From positions 13,220,001-13,284,000 of the forward strand of contig NC_063152.1 in NCBI RefSeq assembly GCF_020921035.1: a stretch of 64,000 nucleotides of DNA. The letters are read 5' to 3'. The DNA comes from Rhodamnia argentea (lineage: Eukaryota; Streptophyta; Magnoliopsida; Myrtales; Myrtaceae). This document shows, piece by piece, positions 1 through 17,340 of this stretch. Position 1 is the stretch's first letter. Every line of letters starts with the position of its first letter. Below the pieces are notes generated by a model that was not told the DNA's origin, did no database searches, and was given only the letters and a program-made list of their open reading frames with translations. The position numbers and the translations under genes are program-made.

Positions 1-63
1 TGTTCTCTTCCTACATGTAAGGTGATACATTTTGAGCGGAAAATGATTGTATTGGGAAGCGCG

Positions 64-117
<54 letters not shown>

Positions 118-1108
118 TAAAGTGACAAATCATTGGGGGTGATGTTCAGAAAAATCTATAGATAGATTTGGGGATAAGTGGTCTGTAAATGGAAGGAAAA
201 TCGTGATGACAAGGTCTATGGTCGCCCACTCGACACTTCCCGAGTTAAAGTCAGCTAGTTTTGGCAAAAACGGCAGGGTAGGATTTGGCACAAACCCATG
301 CGGGAATTTAGCTCAGGCGAGACCGGTGCTCTGTCCCTTCTGTCATCGAAAGGCTTTAACCCTGTTTCGCTTAGACGGGGTTCTTGATGATCATCGTTTC
401 GTCAGACAATTATATATAAACAATTGGGTTGGGGGGTCATGTGGATATTTGAAGTTGAGAAGGGAGAGAATACATTGCGCAAGTACCCTCCCCATCTTGA
501 CGATTCGTAATATCCAAAAAGGAAAATAGAAAACCCTTGGCGATGTCAACCGTTCGCTGGCTTAATACTCTGAAAAATCTTTAGCTTTTAACTCTTATCT
601 CAATTTTACTTTTTATCTTACAAAAAATTTCTACCTTTGGTGGAGCTTTTAAATCTTTATTTACCCCGAAACCTAATGGTCGATTACAAGGTTTACCTAA
701 ATTTCACGTGTATTATTAATCGAACAGTTGTAATGAATCATCACCATTAATGACCAATACTTGTCGTTACAATCTACTGACTACAACTTATACTTAGACA
801 TACAAAATAAATATGAAATATTAATAAATTAAAAATCTCAATCATAAATATCGTTAGAAATGAAAGTCAGATTAATGATTTCATATTATACTCGTTATCG
901 GACACCATGAAATACCGTAAGGTTGTGCGAAGACATATATCAAGAAAAACATAAAAAGTTACTCTAGATTCATGTTTCTAGAATCTACCCATCAGCACCG
1001 ATTTCTCAATTTTTAGAGCACGAAACCGGATAGCTTCCCCACCTATCCGATTTCGGGTTGTAAGTTCTATCCTGGAACCATGTTCACCCAAACGGGCCAA
1101 ACCCCTTA
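1..1108. other. Spacer, no gene recognised
   Basis: AT-rich spacer. It holds a 24-unit CT microsatellite (66-113). An open frame at 203-529 has no family I recognise and no splice context, so it is not called a gene. Confidence 0.5.
66..113. repeat. (CT)24 microsatellite
   Basis: Uninterrupted CT dinucleotide run of 48 bp. Runs like this are common in plant 5' leaders and promoters, but no gene start is recognised next to it. Confidence 0.95.
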
Positions 1109-1648
1109 GGTTGCATTTGATCGTCTGTATAAAACTCGGGATAGGATATGTTTTATTATATCCCGTGTTTGGTAGGTGTCCCGGATAGTATAATGTCGGA
1201 TATAGAGGGGATATAACTCGGATAAAAAAATCCGAGGGAAAGGGGTAGGATAAGGTCGGATAGGATTTCTCTTATCCGTTATATAAAAGCTAACTTTTAG
1301 AATGATGATAACTTTCTTATCTCATTTGTTTCTATTTTCATTTTATTTTTTATTTTTTGCAAAGAGGTTTGAAAATCTAATAAAATGTGTATATTTTCAA
1401 TTTTTTTTTTGTGTATGAGAACGTTATTTTTATAGTAATAAGATCGGAATATTTCATGAGCATCACGTAAGGGCATATATGTCCTTTATATTGATATATA
1501 GTTTCTACCAAATGCGGGATATGAGAATATCCGACTTTAAATCCATAGTTCACCAAGCAGTAGATAGGATATGGCCAAATCCCTAGATTTCTTATCCTAT
1601 CATATCCAATCATATCCCGACCGGAAATCCCGACAACCAAACGCAGCT
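1109..1648. mobile_element. Tourist-like (PIF/Harbinger) MITE
   Basis: Imperfect terminal inverted repeats: the left end reads GGTTGCATTTGATCGTC and the right end, reverse-complemented, AGCTGCGTTTGGTTGTC (12 of 17 match). Both ends are flanked by the trinucleotide TTA (1106-1108 and 1649-1651), the usual PIF/Harbinger target duplication. Subterminal regions rich in GGATA/TATCC motifs also mirror each other. No coding capacity is seen, so the element is non-autonomous. Confidence 0.7.
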
Positions 1649-1923
1649 TTAGTGTACGCTAATTTACATTTCAACTCAGCTTCTCTGGAAGTCTTCTACG
1701 ATGCACCAATGACCCAAATTCGTTCCCCTAGGCATCCAAAATGCACTAATGTCCGACCTGCTGCATTGAATACTTAAGTACATCATTGAAGTATTTGCTC
1801 GTCAAAGGATGACATGATGTTTCTGCACTTTGTAAGCAATGTACAACGTGTGGTGTCGCATGTACATAGCGAAACTAAAGTGAATAATGCCTGAGAAAAA
1901 CTCTGTATCTTGAAATTAATATT

Positions 1924-4677
1924 TCACCGCTGCTTAATGGAACCAAACAGTTCTTCAAACGAACGCTTTGGAGAATCTTCGCGGGCGACTATCTCGACAA
2001 CTTTGTAAGAGGATTCCGGAAGGTTCAAGGCCTCAACAGCAACTTCTGCAACTTGGTCTCTGGAAATAGAGCCTTCATACAGAGTATCCTGAGGATCAAA
2101 GAGAAGTAGCACAAGGATTTTGATCAATTTAAGATTTTGCTTAGGGATGGACAAATATATTTGGCAAACTATTTTTCAGTATATTCCTGGCAAGCAGTTC
2201 TTCAGAACAAACCTACATCTAAAATCAACTGATGTTCTCGATGTTTTGACCAAGATGCATTTGAATAGTTGGGAAAAGCTTATGCAAGACTAATCAATAT
2301 CTGAGAAAACAAGGAACTTTAAACAGGAAAAACGACGCAATGAATGGTACTTCTAATCTTTAAAAACAAGGGGTGCCGAAAGTATTCTTGAATATTGTCA
2401 ATTCATGGCCCAAAAAACTGGAAAAGATCTTTTCAGAAGCAATGGTAATAAACACTTCCAATTGACTGCTGCAAGTACTAAATGAAACCAGAACGAAATG
2501 TCCGGGTCAAATTACCTCAGGCTCCATGACGATATTACCCTTGGGAGGTTAGTTACGCAAACCACCAGGCCTCACTATAGTGTAGTTTATTCCGGATCTC
2601 CTGATATGTTGCTCTGCCTGAAGCTTGGCAACTAAGGTGAGACCAAAAACGTTTAGGAAGATGTAAGCAGGATTGAGTAACTGCCCCATAGCAGCTCCAT
2701 TTACTAAGATAGAACTAATTAGGATGAATCTGTTCACTCCAAGTTTGCGGCAAGCTTCAACAAGATTGACAGTGCCAAAATTATCAACCTGTGACAACAA
2801 AGCTTCCATCATTCCTGCTCTACATAGAGAATCTTTCTTCTTTCCCCAGGTTAAGGTATGACATTCGGGGTCTGAACCTGGTAAAGACTTGTTCATGAAG
2901 ATACACAGGATGCATACAGCTATGGAGCCAAGTAATACTAATCGAATAATGTCATAGACAAATGACTCTTCCAATTTACCTGGAATCCATTCAAACAGAT
3001 CACTGAGAAATGTATCGGTTAGTGTTCGATTAGATGGAGACTTTTGTTCTGGTGCTCCTTTCTCCTGCTTCTTTATAGGCATATATTCAACGGAGGCGCA
3101 GACATCAAGAGACATGATTTCCTAGAATATCAGTCCCTTTCTCTTCCCCATTGTTACCTTTCTCCCATTCTGAATATCTTGAATTTCATTATCGACAAAA
3201 TTTTCATTATACACTAACATAACGTTTGACATTTTGATAAAAGCCTGAAATGCAATAGGTGTAGATGTTCACCTCTCAGAGACAAAGCCTATCGCATGTC
3301 TTATGTAGTAAGCCAATAAAAAGTGTAACATCATACTAGAAGCATTGCTAAAATTGTATGAAACTGAGCTTTGCTATCTACTTTTCTAAGAATAAACTGG
3401 CAACAGAGTAACACTAGCATTGATTCTTCGAAACTGCATCAAAAGTTCATCTTTCTCCTTCAATGAATTTACCTTCAAACACCAAAACCTCATCGAAGAT
3501 AAGATTTGACACAAGAGATGCATTTCTCACAACTGATGTACCTTCTTTTTCCTTGGAAGAAGAGAGAGAGAGAGAAGATGAAGTGGAAGAAACAGAAAGG
3601 AACACAATATCTTCTTTCGTAGTTCGAATGATAAGCAACTGTCTCTTTGACATTCAATCGAAAAGCTCGTGGCATCGACAGCACAAATGACTAGACAAAC
3701 ATTGTAAGTATAATCGAAGAAAACGTTCAACGGACATCAATGGGATGGAAACAGCCGCACTTGACTGCACTACATGACACTACGGATCTACAAGAGGAAT
3801 CTACTGAATGCATAACTGCGACTTTTTCTTCGACTAACCTTCCAAGGAGCGAACAAATCCCACCCCGGCCTAAACCCGGTGGCGCAAATCACAGCCTCGG
3901 AGTCACCGCCAATTGCTTCAGCCAGCTTCTCGGACCCTTCCGTCACATCAGCTTTCACCTTCAAATGAACTTATTAGATTACACTCCTCTTACAATTCAA
4001 CCAACTCCGCAACTTAAGATGTTCATTACACTTTAATACTCAATTTCTTCATTTCAGAATCGCAGTCATACTTGCTCGCCGCAACCCAAAAGGACCGCAT
4101 TGCCCTATATCTGAAAACCAAATTTTCGCAGAATGGCACCATAATTTTCCCCTACACATTGCGAATTCTTCCAAACCTCAAAAAGGTGGGGAAAAAAACA
4201 CACAAATCAAGAAGAGTATGTATGACTCACAATTTGAAGAGCTGGGTTGTTCTGGGGGAAGGCTGCTCTCGCCCCGTCGACGTCGCGGACCCCGGCCTTG
4301 ACGGCGAAACCCTTGGCGAGCAGCCGGTCGACGATTCTCTTGCCAGTGCTTCCCGTCGCGCCGGCGACGAAGACTTTCTTCGTCGGGCCCGCATTGACCT
4401 CGGCCTTCCCCGCGGCCTCCTCTGTAATCTCATTGCCCTGCTGCATCATCTATCACAGAGAGAGATAGAGAGAGGAGTGAGAACTGGGGGCTTCAAGAAC
4501 AAGAAGTAAAAGACAGAGAAAACTTGGGTGGGCACGTACCCTGATGGAGCTGAAGGACGTAGACAACGAGGACGATGATGGTGATTGTGGTTTTCCGATA
4601 GAGAACGAGAAGGGAGGCGGGGGAAGAAGAAAGTGAGAGGTGGTCGCTCTGAGACTCAGAATCGAAGAAGTGGCCAT
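1924..4677 (-). pseudogene. Chloroplast NAD(P)-binding Rossmann-fold protein (At2g34460-like), interrupted by an in-frame stop
   Basis: Five minus-strand exons join in phase: 4677-4540, 4449-4231, 3958-3839, 2788-2516 and 2088-1924, with GT-AG introns. The conceptual length is 304 codons. Exon 1 starts MATSSILS and is rich in Ser, Thr and Pro, like a chloroplast transit peptide. Exon 2 carries the dinucleotide-binding motif GATGSTGKR. Exon 4 carries SSILVNGAAMG and YTIVRPGGL, and exon 5 DTLYEGSISRD; all are typical of this atypical short-chain dehydrogenase family, related to the Tic62 NAD(P)-binding domain. In exon 4 the codon after VRPGGLRN is TAA (2549-2551), where relatives have an acidic residue, and the frame then continues PPKGNIVMEPE up to a good donor. 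The product would stop after 238 residues, losing the last 65. Nothing else is damaged, so this is either a very recent pseudogene, a truncated allele or a base-call error. Confidence 0.85.
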
Positions 4678-5459
4678 TTGAGCTTTAGGTGGGCGGTGAT
4701 GGGTTATCCTGCAAAAATCTAAGTAAAAACTGCGGCCACAAAAAAAAACTCCCTCCTCCTCCACTCCGTTTCTGCCAGTTGCCAGCAGCAGACTGGCTTG
4801 TAAGAAAAGGAGATCAATTGTCACGGTCGGACTTCCGGTTCATGTGTGTGGGGGGATACAATATGGACGACACAAATGGATAAATGAGAGTAACTTAAAA
4901 GACAATTTATGCGCCGACACAAATGGAAGATGTTCGAAGGTGAAGTTGGCTATCCTTGCCCGAGCTGATGCCGCTCTCTTAACGATGGTGACAGGACGAA
5001 ACTAGTTATTGCGTTGAATTGAGACGTAAGCACTCGACTTACTCGAGCTAAAAGAAGTCATGATATAAGGATATTCTGTAATATGAGTCATGAGAATAGT
5101 TTTGAGAAAGGAAGGATGGCTTGTTATGTTGACTCGAAAAGTATTGCATAATTCATGACCACACTCAATCAGTTTGGACCGTAACAAATAGTTTATATTG
5201 GTGTAAGCGATGAAAGATGTGTTTTTCTAAGGCGAGCATAGAGGCCATTCGCCAAAGACTAAGGGAGGGCGATGAAGCCACAGTAAGCGATGTGTTTTGT
5301 TGGGCGAGTATCAGCCATTCATCAAAGACCTCAGGAGGGGCCATGATGGTTAAGGAAATACAAGGAAGCGACAAAATAACCCGCGATTAAGGGCGTTACG
5401 AAAATCAAGTGGGAAGAATGCCACAATCCAATTTTCCTCATTCAATGAAGGTTTGGAGG
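4678..5459. other. Spacer upstream of the Rossmann-fold gene, with internal repeats
   Basis: No gene recognised. It contains a diverged tandem duplication (about 5202-5277 and 5284-5346, both starting GTAAGCGATG). A segment at about 5016-5190 recurs in direct orientation at about 8762-8985, beyond the hAT element. Confidence 0.5.
5016..5190. repeat. Diverged direct repeat, left copy
   Basis: Shares ordered blocks with 8762-8985, including TGAATTGAGA at the start, AATATRAGTCA, a GAAAAAGGAAGG-like block, GCATWATTC, and CAATCA followed by CCxxACxAAxAGT near the end. The two copies flank the hAT insertion. They could be old LTR remnants or a small local duplication. Confidence 0.45.
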
Positions 5460-8400
5460 TAGACATGGCCATATGGAACCGTGGGCCCGGAACCGGCCCG
5501 TTGACTGGACCCACGATACCATAATTGTGGGAACCGGCCCGGAACCGCCCATTCGGGGCCGTTTACGACCCGTTATTAAAAAAAAAAAAAAGATATGGGC
5601 CAGTGGGGCAAAGAGCCCGACAGGTTCCGGTGCCGTTACGACCCGTTTTTTTAAAAAAAGATATGGGCCGGTGGGGCAAAGAGCCGTTGGGCTCTTTGCC
5701 CCACCGGCCACCCCTCCCCCCCAAACCACACACACACACACACACAACGGCTCTTTGGGCCGTTGGTTAAAAAAAAAATTGAATTATTTTTAATTCTTGC
5801 CTATAAATACCTATCCTCCCCCTTTCATTTTTCTCACAAATCCTCTCAACAATTCTCTTAAATCATCTCAAACCCTCTCAATTCGCTCAAATTCTCTCAA
5901 TTCGCTCAATTCTCTCAATCCCGCCTCAATTCTCTCAATTCGCTCAATTCTCTCAATCCCGCCTCAATTCTCTCAATTCGCTCAATTCTCTCAATCGGAT
6001 TTCCAATCAATTCTCTCAAAAATGGCAAGTAGAAGCAGAAATGCTGGAAAGGGCAGGATGACTATGGGAGATTCTAAGTGTCCCATTCCCGAATATGATC
6101 CTTGTGAGTATGCATGTTGAGAAGACAACGACGATAATATCAACATTGTCCCGATTCCGAACGTCAAGCACATCCCAACACAAGAAAGTCTTCATTCCCT
6201 ACCGGTGTCGAAGAAACGTCAACGGCAAATGAGCAGGAACGGAAGGGCCAATATAGTATATCCGACTTGTGGCTACACTTCGACAAGGTACGCAATGAAG
6301 GCGAAGGTAAGTATAATATAAATTGTAAATATTGTTCGCAAACATATAAATTTACAAAAGAAGACGGCTACGGAACATTCCGTCGGCATTTGACGAAAAA
6401 ACATCCAACGCAAGCGGAGATGGACAATACGCAACAACAAATTTCCGGGTACACCAATTCTAATCATCATCCTTTATTCTGTTATACTAATGCACTTTAT
6501 AAACAAACATTAGATGAATATGTTGCCTTTGATCATGCTCCGTTTACTACTAGTGAAAATTTTAATTTGAAATATTTGATAAATATTACGTTGGTTCCGC
6601 AAGCACCAACTATTCCAAAAAATACTCTTAAATGCGAAGTTTTTCATCTTTATAAAAAAGGAAAAAAATCTTTAGCAAATTTTTTTGCGGAATTCAATGG
6701 ACTTGTACATATAGGTAGAGATATTTGGAGTGATCCTTGGCAAATTCATTCTTATATAGGTGTCACGTGTCATTGGATAGGTGACGATTGGACCATTCAA
6801 AAAAGACTTATTGCATTTCGAGTTTTTGATGAAAGACATTCGGCTCATAAATATTTATAGAATAATTAGGCAAGTTTTAGAAGAATATAATTTGATAAAT
6901 AAAGTATTTTCAATTGGTTTTGATAATGCCGCTGCAAATACCGCTTCTATTCCCGAATTAGAAAATATTTGCAAGCCCTCTTTTGACAGATAATTTTTTC
7001 ACATTAGATGTATTTGTCATGTTTTAAATTTATGTGTGCAAAATGGTTTACAAACTCTTGACACTTCTCTAGCCCCAATAAAGGGTGCAATTAAATTTTT
7101 ATGGAGTCGTGCCCATTTTATGAAAGCATGGGGAAAATTTTGTAAACAACATGGAAGAAGGGCAAAAAAATTTCCAAAAGATATTCCGACTCGTTGGAAT
7201 TCTACTTACGAGTTGCTTCGGCAAACTTTTGATTACAAAGATTTATTGTGTATGTTTATTTCACAAAATATTCCCGAAATTACTTTACTTCCGCAACATT
7301 GGGACATTTGCAAAAAAAAAAATTAGATTTTTTAAAAACTTTTAATGATGCTACTAAGACTTCATCCGGTATTTATTATCCTACTATGCATATATTTTTA
7401 ATAGAGTGTGTTAATATTGGTAGTGTTTTTAGTGAATATGAAAATGATACTGAATTAGCTCGAACTATTTTAGTAATGGGAGAAAAATGGTTGCATTATT
7501 ATTTCCAAATTCTTCTTGTCTATTTAGTGGTATTGTTTTTTATCCACGTATTAAATTAGACGGTTTACTAGATTATTTGAATGTGTATTATCATGATTGT
7601 TTACATTTGGAAGATTCAATAGATATTTCAAAAATACAAGGAGATATTAAAGAATCTATAGTAGTATTATATGGAGAATTTTGTAGTAGATATGGTTTAA
7701 GTGATTCTGGATCTTTACAATTTACTGCCTCACGTAGCGAAGGTGGTAGTTCACTTAGTAGAGGATATAATATGCTCAAGAGTATGCAAAAAAAAATAAT
7801 AAAAATGAGCAACATGTAGTATTTCTTAATTAGAAAAATATTTAACCACTCAATTTGAGTTTTGTGATGCAGAACATAGTACTGATTTCGAAATCCTAAA
7901 GTAGTGGAAGAGTCACCAAATCGATTACCCAGTTCTCGCTCTCATCGCTCGCCTGATATTGGCAACCCTTTCTTCAATAGTTGCAATTGAATAAGCATTT
8001 AGCGCTGGAGAATTAGTTTTGGATTCTCGCCGTTCAAGATTAAGTCCGGAGTTTGTGGAAGCTCAAGCTTGTGTCGACGATTGGATGAGGGCAAAATTTC
8101 GACACCAAAAGCTGGATCGAGAACACGAATTTTTTAGCGAGGATTGTGAAGATATCACCGCCACGGGTACCACAACGGATAGCGACGATTGACGATGAGG
8201 TAAGTTGGGGTTATCAAAAATAAAAGAACTACATAGGCTTTGATTCTTCTATCCCCAAGAAAATATGTAGACGCTTAATGATAATTCATTAAGTTCAAGC
8301 TCATTCCTCCTCTCTCTCTTTTTTCCCCACATTTTATTACAATGTACAATTTAATTATATTTTATATTTTATATTTTATTATATTTATTTTATTATTTTT

Positions 8401-8533
8401 TATTTTAAAAATTAAAATTAAAAAAAGGAATCGGCTCGGGAATCGGCCCGGAACTGGTATTTTCAAGGGCAGGTTCCGATTCCAACTTTTTGCGGAACCG
8501 GGACCGGTGGTTCCACGGAACCGGCCATGTCTA
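5460..8533 (+). mobile_element. hAT superfamily DNA transposon, decayed autonomous copy
   Basis: About 3.07 kb. The left end TAGACATGGCC (5460-5470) is matched exactly by the inverted right end (8523-8533). Flanks TTTGGAGG (5452-5459) and TTTGGAGA (8534-8541) form an 8-bp target duplication with one mismatch, as expected for hAT. The transposase reads left to right but is broken by stops and frameshifts. Recognisable pieces are a BED-type zinc finger (CKYC with two later His, about 6320-6420), the catalytic-core segment with GDDW and SIGFDNAAANT (6770-6960), CHVLNLCVQ (7010-7045), DIPTRWNSTYELL (7180-7220), and the C-terminal dimerisation motif with FSAGE, LDSRRSRL and VEAQAC (about 8000-8070). 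The 5' subterminal zone has a 38-bp tandem repeat. It cannot encode an active transposase as it stands. Confidence 0.88.
5876..5996. repeat. Tandem repeat of CTCAATTC units inside the hAT element
   Basis: Nine-base units of the type TTCTCTCAA/TTCGCTCAA are arranged in a 38-bp higher-order unit ending TCCCGCCTCAA, present about 2.7 times. The second hAT element has a shorter, diverged version near 46805-46860. Subterminal repeats in hAT elements often bind transposase; that role is inferred here. Confidence 0.75.
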
Positions 8534-9870
8534 TTTGGAGATAAGCTATGCTATATGAAAAGAAGCATGAGGAGTGTGATATAGGATGATACAATTGCAT
8601 GATGAGAGTGGTGTCCTAGAGTTTGTGTTAGGAATCAAGTGATGAAAGGAATATCACGCGGGAGATATCTAAATGTGTAATTAGACATCCACACACAAAC
8701 ATGTTAAAGGATTGATACTACTCTCCTGATGTTATTCGTGGCGTGGCAAGCTACAATCAATTGTGTAGTATTGAATTGAATTGAGATGCATGTCCTGCAC
8801 AAGACACAAGATGACTAAGTTAAAAGCAGACGTGGTGCAGTCGGTCACAATAAGGCATTCCACAATATAAGTCAGGGAAAATGATTATGAAAAAGGAAGG
8901 CTAGCTTGGTGCATCAGCTTGCCACGTGTCGCATTATTCCACTACTGAGACCAATCAACTCAGGCCACACGAAAGAGTAAACCTATTGTTGTAGATTTTG
9001 AGAGAACGTCAGTCATAATCCTGGTTTTAGCGTGAGGGTTGAGGTAGAGATGTTAATTTTTTAAATAAAGAAAGCATGCAAATTTCTACACGTAAGAAAT
9101 AGAAGTTCAATGCACGAAAGCAAGATTCTTCGATTTCTTCTCCATCTAGCGGAGTTTCACCTGTGTCAGTGGGCAAATCTTTTGGGCTTTAGGCCCAAAC
9201 ATCCCCTTTGGCGGGTGTGGGCCTTGTGTTTTCTCTTAAATTTGGGCCCAAACACCCCTTTGAGCGGGTCCTACTTCAAAGTCGGGTCGGGTTGAACGGG
9301 GATGTGATTAACAAAACATAAAACTTGCATAAGCCAGTTTCCCTGCATTGCAGACATCCCCCAAAACATCAAGCATGAAGGAATGTATTATTACAGAAGC
9401 GGTTTGCGAAAATACTACAAGGACCGAAACATTAAACATATGAGTTCTCAAATAAAGAACTCATTCCGTCTTTGTGGGTTACCTTGCTCATATATGTATA
9501 AGATCATATCCATTCGATTTCTAAAAAGGATTATTAATCCTCAGATTAACCCAATCCAAAGAACTCGCATGCACACAACCACTAAGTTTTACTTAATTGA
9601 TTTATTACTGCCAAATCTAATCTCTAACCCATGTTTTGAATCCAAACTCAATGAGAGATTAATTTTGTGGTGCAACAATAAGTCTTCTTCTTAGGATTTC
9701 ATTATTTATAATAGACTATTTTTGAAAAATTAAAGTTTTGCGAGTAGTGGGAAAATCACTTTAAAGAGTTTGATGAAAGAAGTAAAATTGACTAGGATTA
9801 GGAGGTTCATGACTAGACAATCTTTAGGCACACTATGACAATTAGAAATCTAGTTTGTACGTCTATGCGG
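8534..9870. other. Spacer between hAT element and MITE
   Basis: No gene recognised. It contains the right copy of the diverged direct repeat (about 8762-8985). The rest is AT-rich without recognisable coding structure. Confidence 0.5.
8762..8985. repeat. Diverged direct repeat, right copy
   Basis: Right counterpart of 5016-5190 in the same orientation, with similarity in ordered short blocks rather than continuous identity. It contains a CCACGTGTC motif that is absent from the left copy. Confidence 0.45.
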
Positions 9871-10432
9871 GGAAAAAATCACCAAAAAAGTATTAAACCT
9901 ATTGTAATTGTGTTAATTTAATTTTAAATCTTTTTTTGTCAATTAAATCCATAACCTTTTGCAATCGTGACAATTCGCTCCATTTGACAGGCTAGTGGTG
10001 ATGTGGAGTCACTAGCACGAACAAATTTTAATAATATTTTAATATTTCTCTATTTATTAATCATTTTTAACAATTTTTTTTATCTTTTCTTTCTTTTTTG
10101 TTAGGGCCGGCAGGAGGTCGCCGGTCGTTGACGAGGGTCGTGGCCCTCCCTCGGTTGCAAGCAAGGGCTTGCGACCCCCACCCGCAGGTCGGTGAGGGCT
10201 CGTAAACCCACGGCGGATGGCCAATGGCCTCCCGCCGACCCTAACCCAATTAGAAAGGAACAAAAAAAAACATGAAAAATTGTTAAAAAAATATAATAAA
10301 AATAAAATAAAAATCATAATATTATTAAATTGGACGTAACTGCAAAATATTTAAGACTCAATTGGCCAAAATAAAAATTAGGATTGAATTGGCACAATTA
10401 CAACAGATTTAAAACCTTTTTGGTAATTATCC
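9871..10432. mobile_element. Long-arm inverted-repeat MITE with GC-rich centre
   Basis: The left arm (from GGAAAAAATCACCAAAAAAG) and the reverse complement of the right arm (GGATAATTACCAAAAAGG) remain similar for about 100 bp, sharing TGTAATTGTG and a TTTTGCAATCGTG-like block. The centre (about 10100-10250) is GC-rich (GCCGGCAGGAGGTCGCCGG). I found no clean target duplication. Related arms occur at 27060-27250 and 60835-61235. Confidence 0.6.
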
Positions 10433-11172
10433 ATGAATAATTTTCAAGAGAAATTTCTTTTTGCAAAGAAAGGGTAAAAAGCACCCTCTCTAATAGCTCA
10501 AAAATTCTCCTACTGCGTTAGCAATCAGATATTTTTCTTTACTTATGAGATGATCACGACCAGATCTTCCTGCTATATATGCTGCATTTTAACCAGACAG
10601 CTAGCTTGAACAGTTTTGTGCCAGTTGCTGATGAAGCGGGTATTGCTTCTTTTAAGTCGATGGAAATTAACACGCGTAGAGTCGACCTAATGACCGAGCA
10701 TAATATACTTATCAAAGCAGAAACCGAGCATAACGTACTTATCAAAGAAGAAACCGAGCCCAAGGTTCTCCCCTAGCACATCAATGGCCCATCGAGCAAA
10801 ATGATGAGGAAATTCTTTACATTGACGTGCAAGCATGCAAACCGAAAACATCGATAAACATACCATGACATAGAATCACGACCTTCAATCCTTTTAATTT
10901 ACAGTGACTAAATAAGGAGGTACCACTCTCAGATGACAGTAACTACAACGGAAGGATGAATAATAAATCCACGTACAACCAAAGATAGTACTAGAAGCTC
11001 TAAAAGCAGTGTGAAGGTAATGAACAAAAGATAAAGTCCTCAACAATATATGGCTTTTTGCTTTAAAAATGGACCTGGCTGGACGACAGCAGCTAATGAG
11101 CAGCAACTTGCATATGAAGATGAAGGGTGATGGTCCAGGATGTTGGCACTGCAGACGTTTCTCTCTTAACAG
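10433..11172. other. Spacer and probable 3' flank of MCM3
   Basis: No separate gene recognised. The part nearest 11172 is probably MCM3 3' UTR. A short imperfect duplication (ACCGAGCATAA...CTTATCAAAG, about 10694-10745) lies within a small open frame of unknown meaning. Confidence 0.4.
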
Positions 11173-16634
<5,462 letters not shown>

Positions 16635-16770
16635 CGCTCGGAGTTCGCCTCGTGAAGCCTGTCCGGCAAAGAAGAACGCGAGAGGGAGGGAGAGAGAGAG
16701 GGAGGGAGGGAGGGAGTGGTAACCCTAATTTTGATGTGTTTTGCCCCTTTTCTTCATCGAGGTCGGAGAT

Positions 16771-16815
16771 GGCGGGAAACAGGGGGGAGAGTGGGGGTGC
16801 GGTGATGGCGGGAAA
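16771..16815 (-). promoter_or_regulatory. Two E2F-type sites upstream of MCM3
   Basis: The motif TTTCCCGCC (plus strand GGCGGGAAA) occurs twice, at 16771-16779 and 16807-16815, about 140-180 bp upstream of the MCM3 start codon. It matches the E2F consensus TTTSSCGC. Plant MCM genes are known E2F targets activated at G1/S, so S-phase control is a reasonable inference. Confidence 0.75.
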
Positions 16816-17011
16816 CTTGAGGAAGCCGAGGACCATCTCACGTGCGTCACGTGACTACTCGTTGTGGAGCGACATTCTCCCGATTTTTGGTCAAATTTTT
16901 TGGTCAGATAAAAATATAAAGATTTTTTTTGGTTCGGATAAAAAAAATAGAGAATTGATTAACTAATCTTTTTAAGAGAAACGATGCCCATATCCACCAC
17001 TAATATTTTCA

Positions 17012-17340
17012 AGGGTAAAAGCTATAAAAAAAATCCTAAATTATACTTACAATGACATATTTACGGCAAACTTTTTTTGTTGACACTAAAAACTTCAAAC
17101 TTGAACTCGTATGATACATTTACGCCAATTTCGAGATAAATGTGTAATGTGCCAACTTGATAAAATTTAGGTTTTTAGTGTAAAAAAAGGATTTTGGTAA
17201 ATATGTCACACGGGTAAAAGTTTGAAAATTTTGATGTCACAAAAAGAAAATTTTTAGTAAATGTGTTATGCGGATACAAATTTGAGGTTAATGTCACAAA
17301 AAAAATGTGAGATAAATATGTAACATTGGGCATTGTTTAG
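17012..17340. mobile_element. Foldback MITE, family shared with 29230-29605
   Basis: The left arm (CTAAATTATACTTACAATGA, ...ACATTTACGCC) and the reverse complement of the right arm (...ATGTTACATATTTATC, TTGTGACATTAACC) match imperfectly over most of the element. The repeated theme is 'TGTGACACATTTGCCC - TAAACTT'. The closest relative in the window is at 29230-29605. No ORF or clear target duplication is seen. Confidence 0.55.

Noticed and set aside
3463-3730. Several overlapping short frames on both strands
   Set aside because: They lie within the intron between exons 3 and 4 of the Rossmann-fold pseudogene and reflect a GA/CT-rich stretch.
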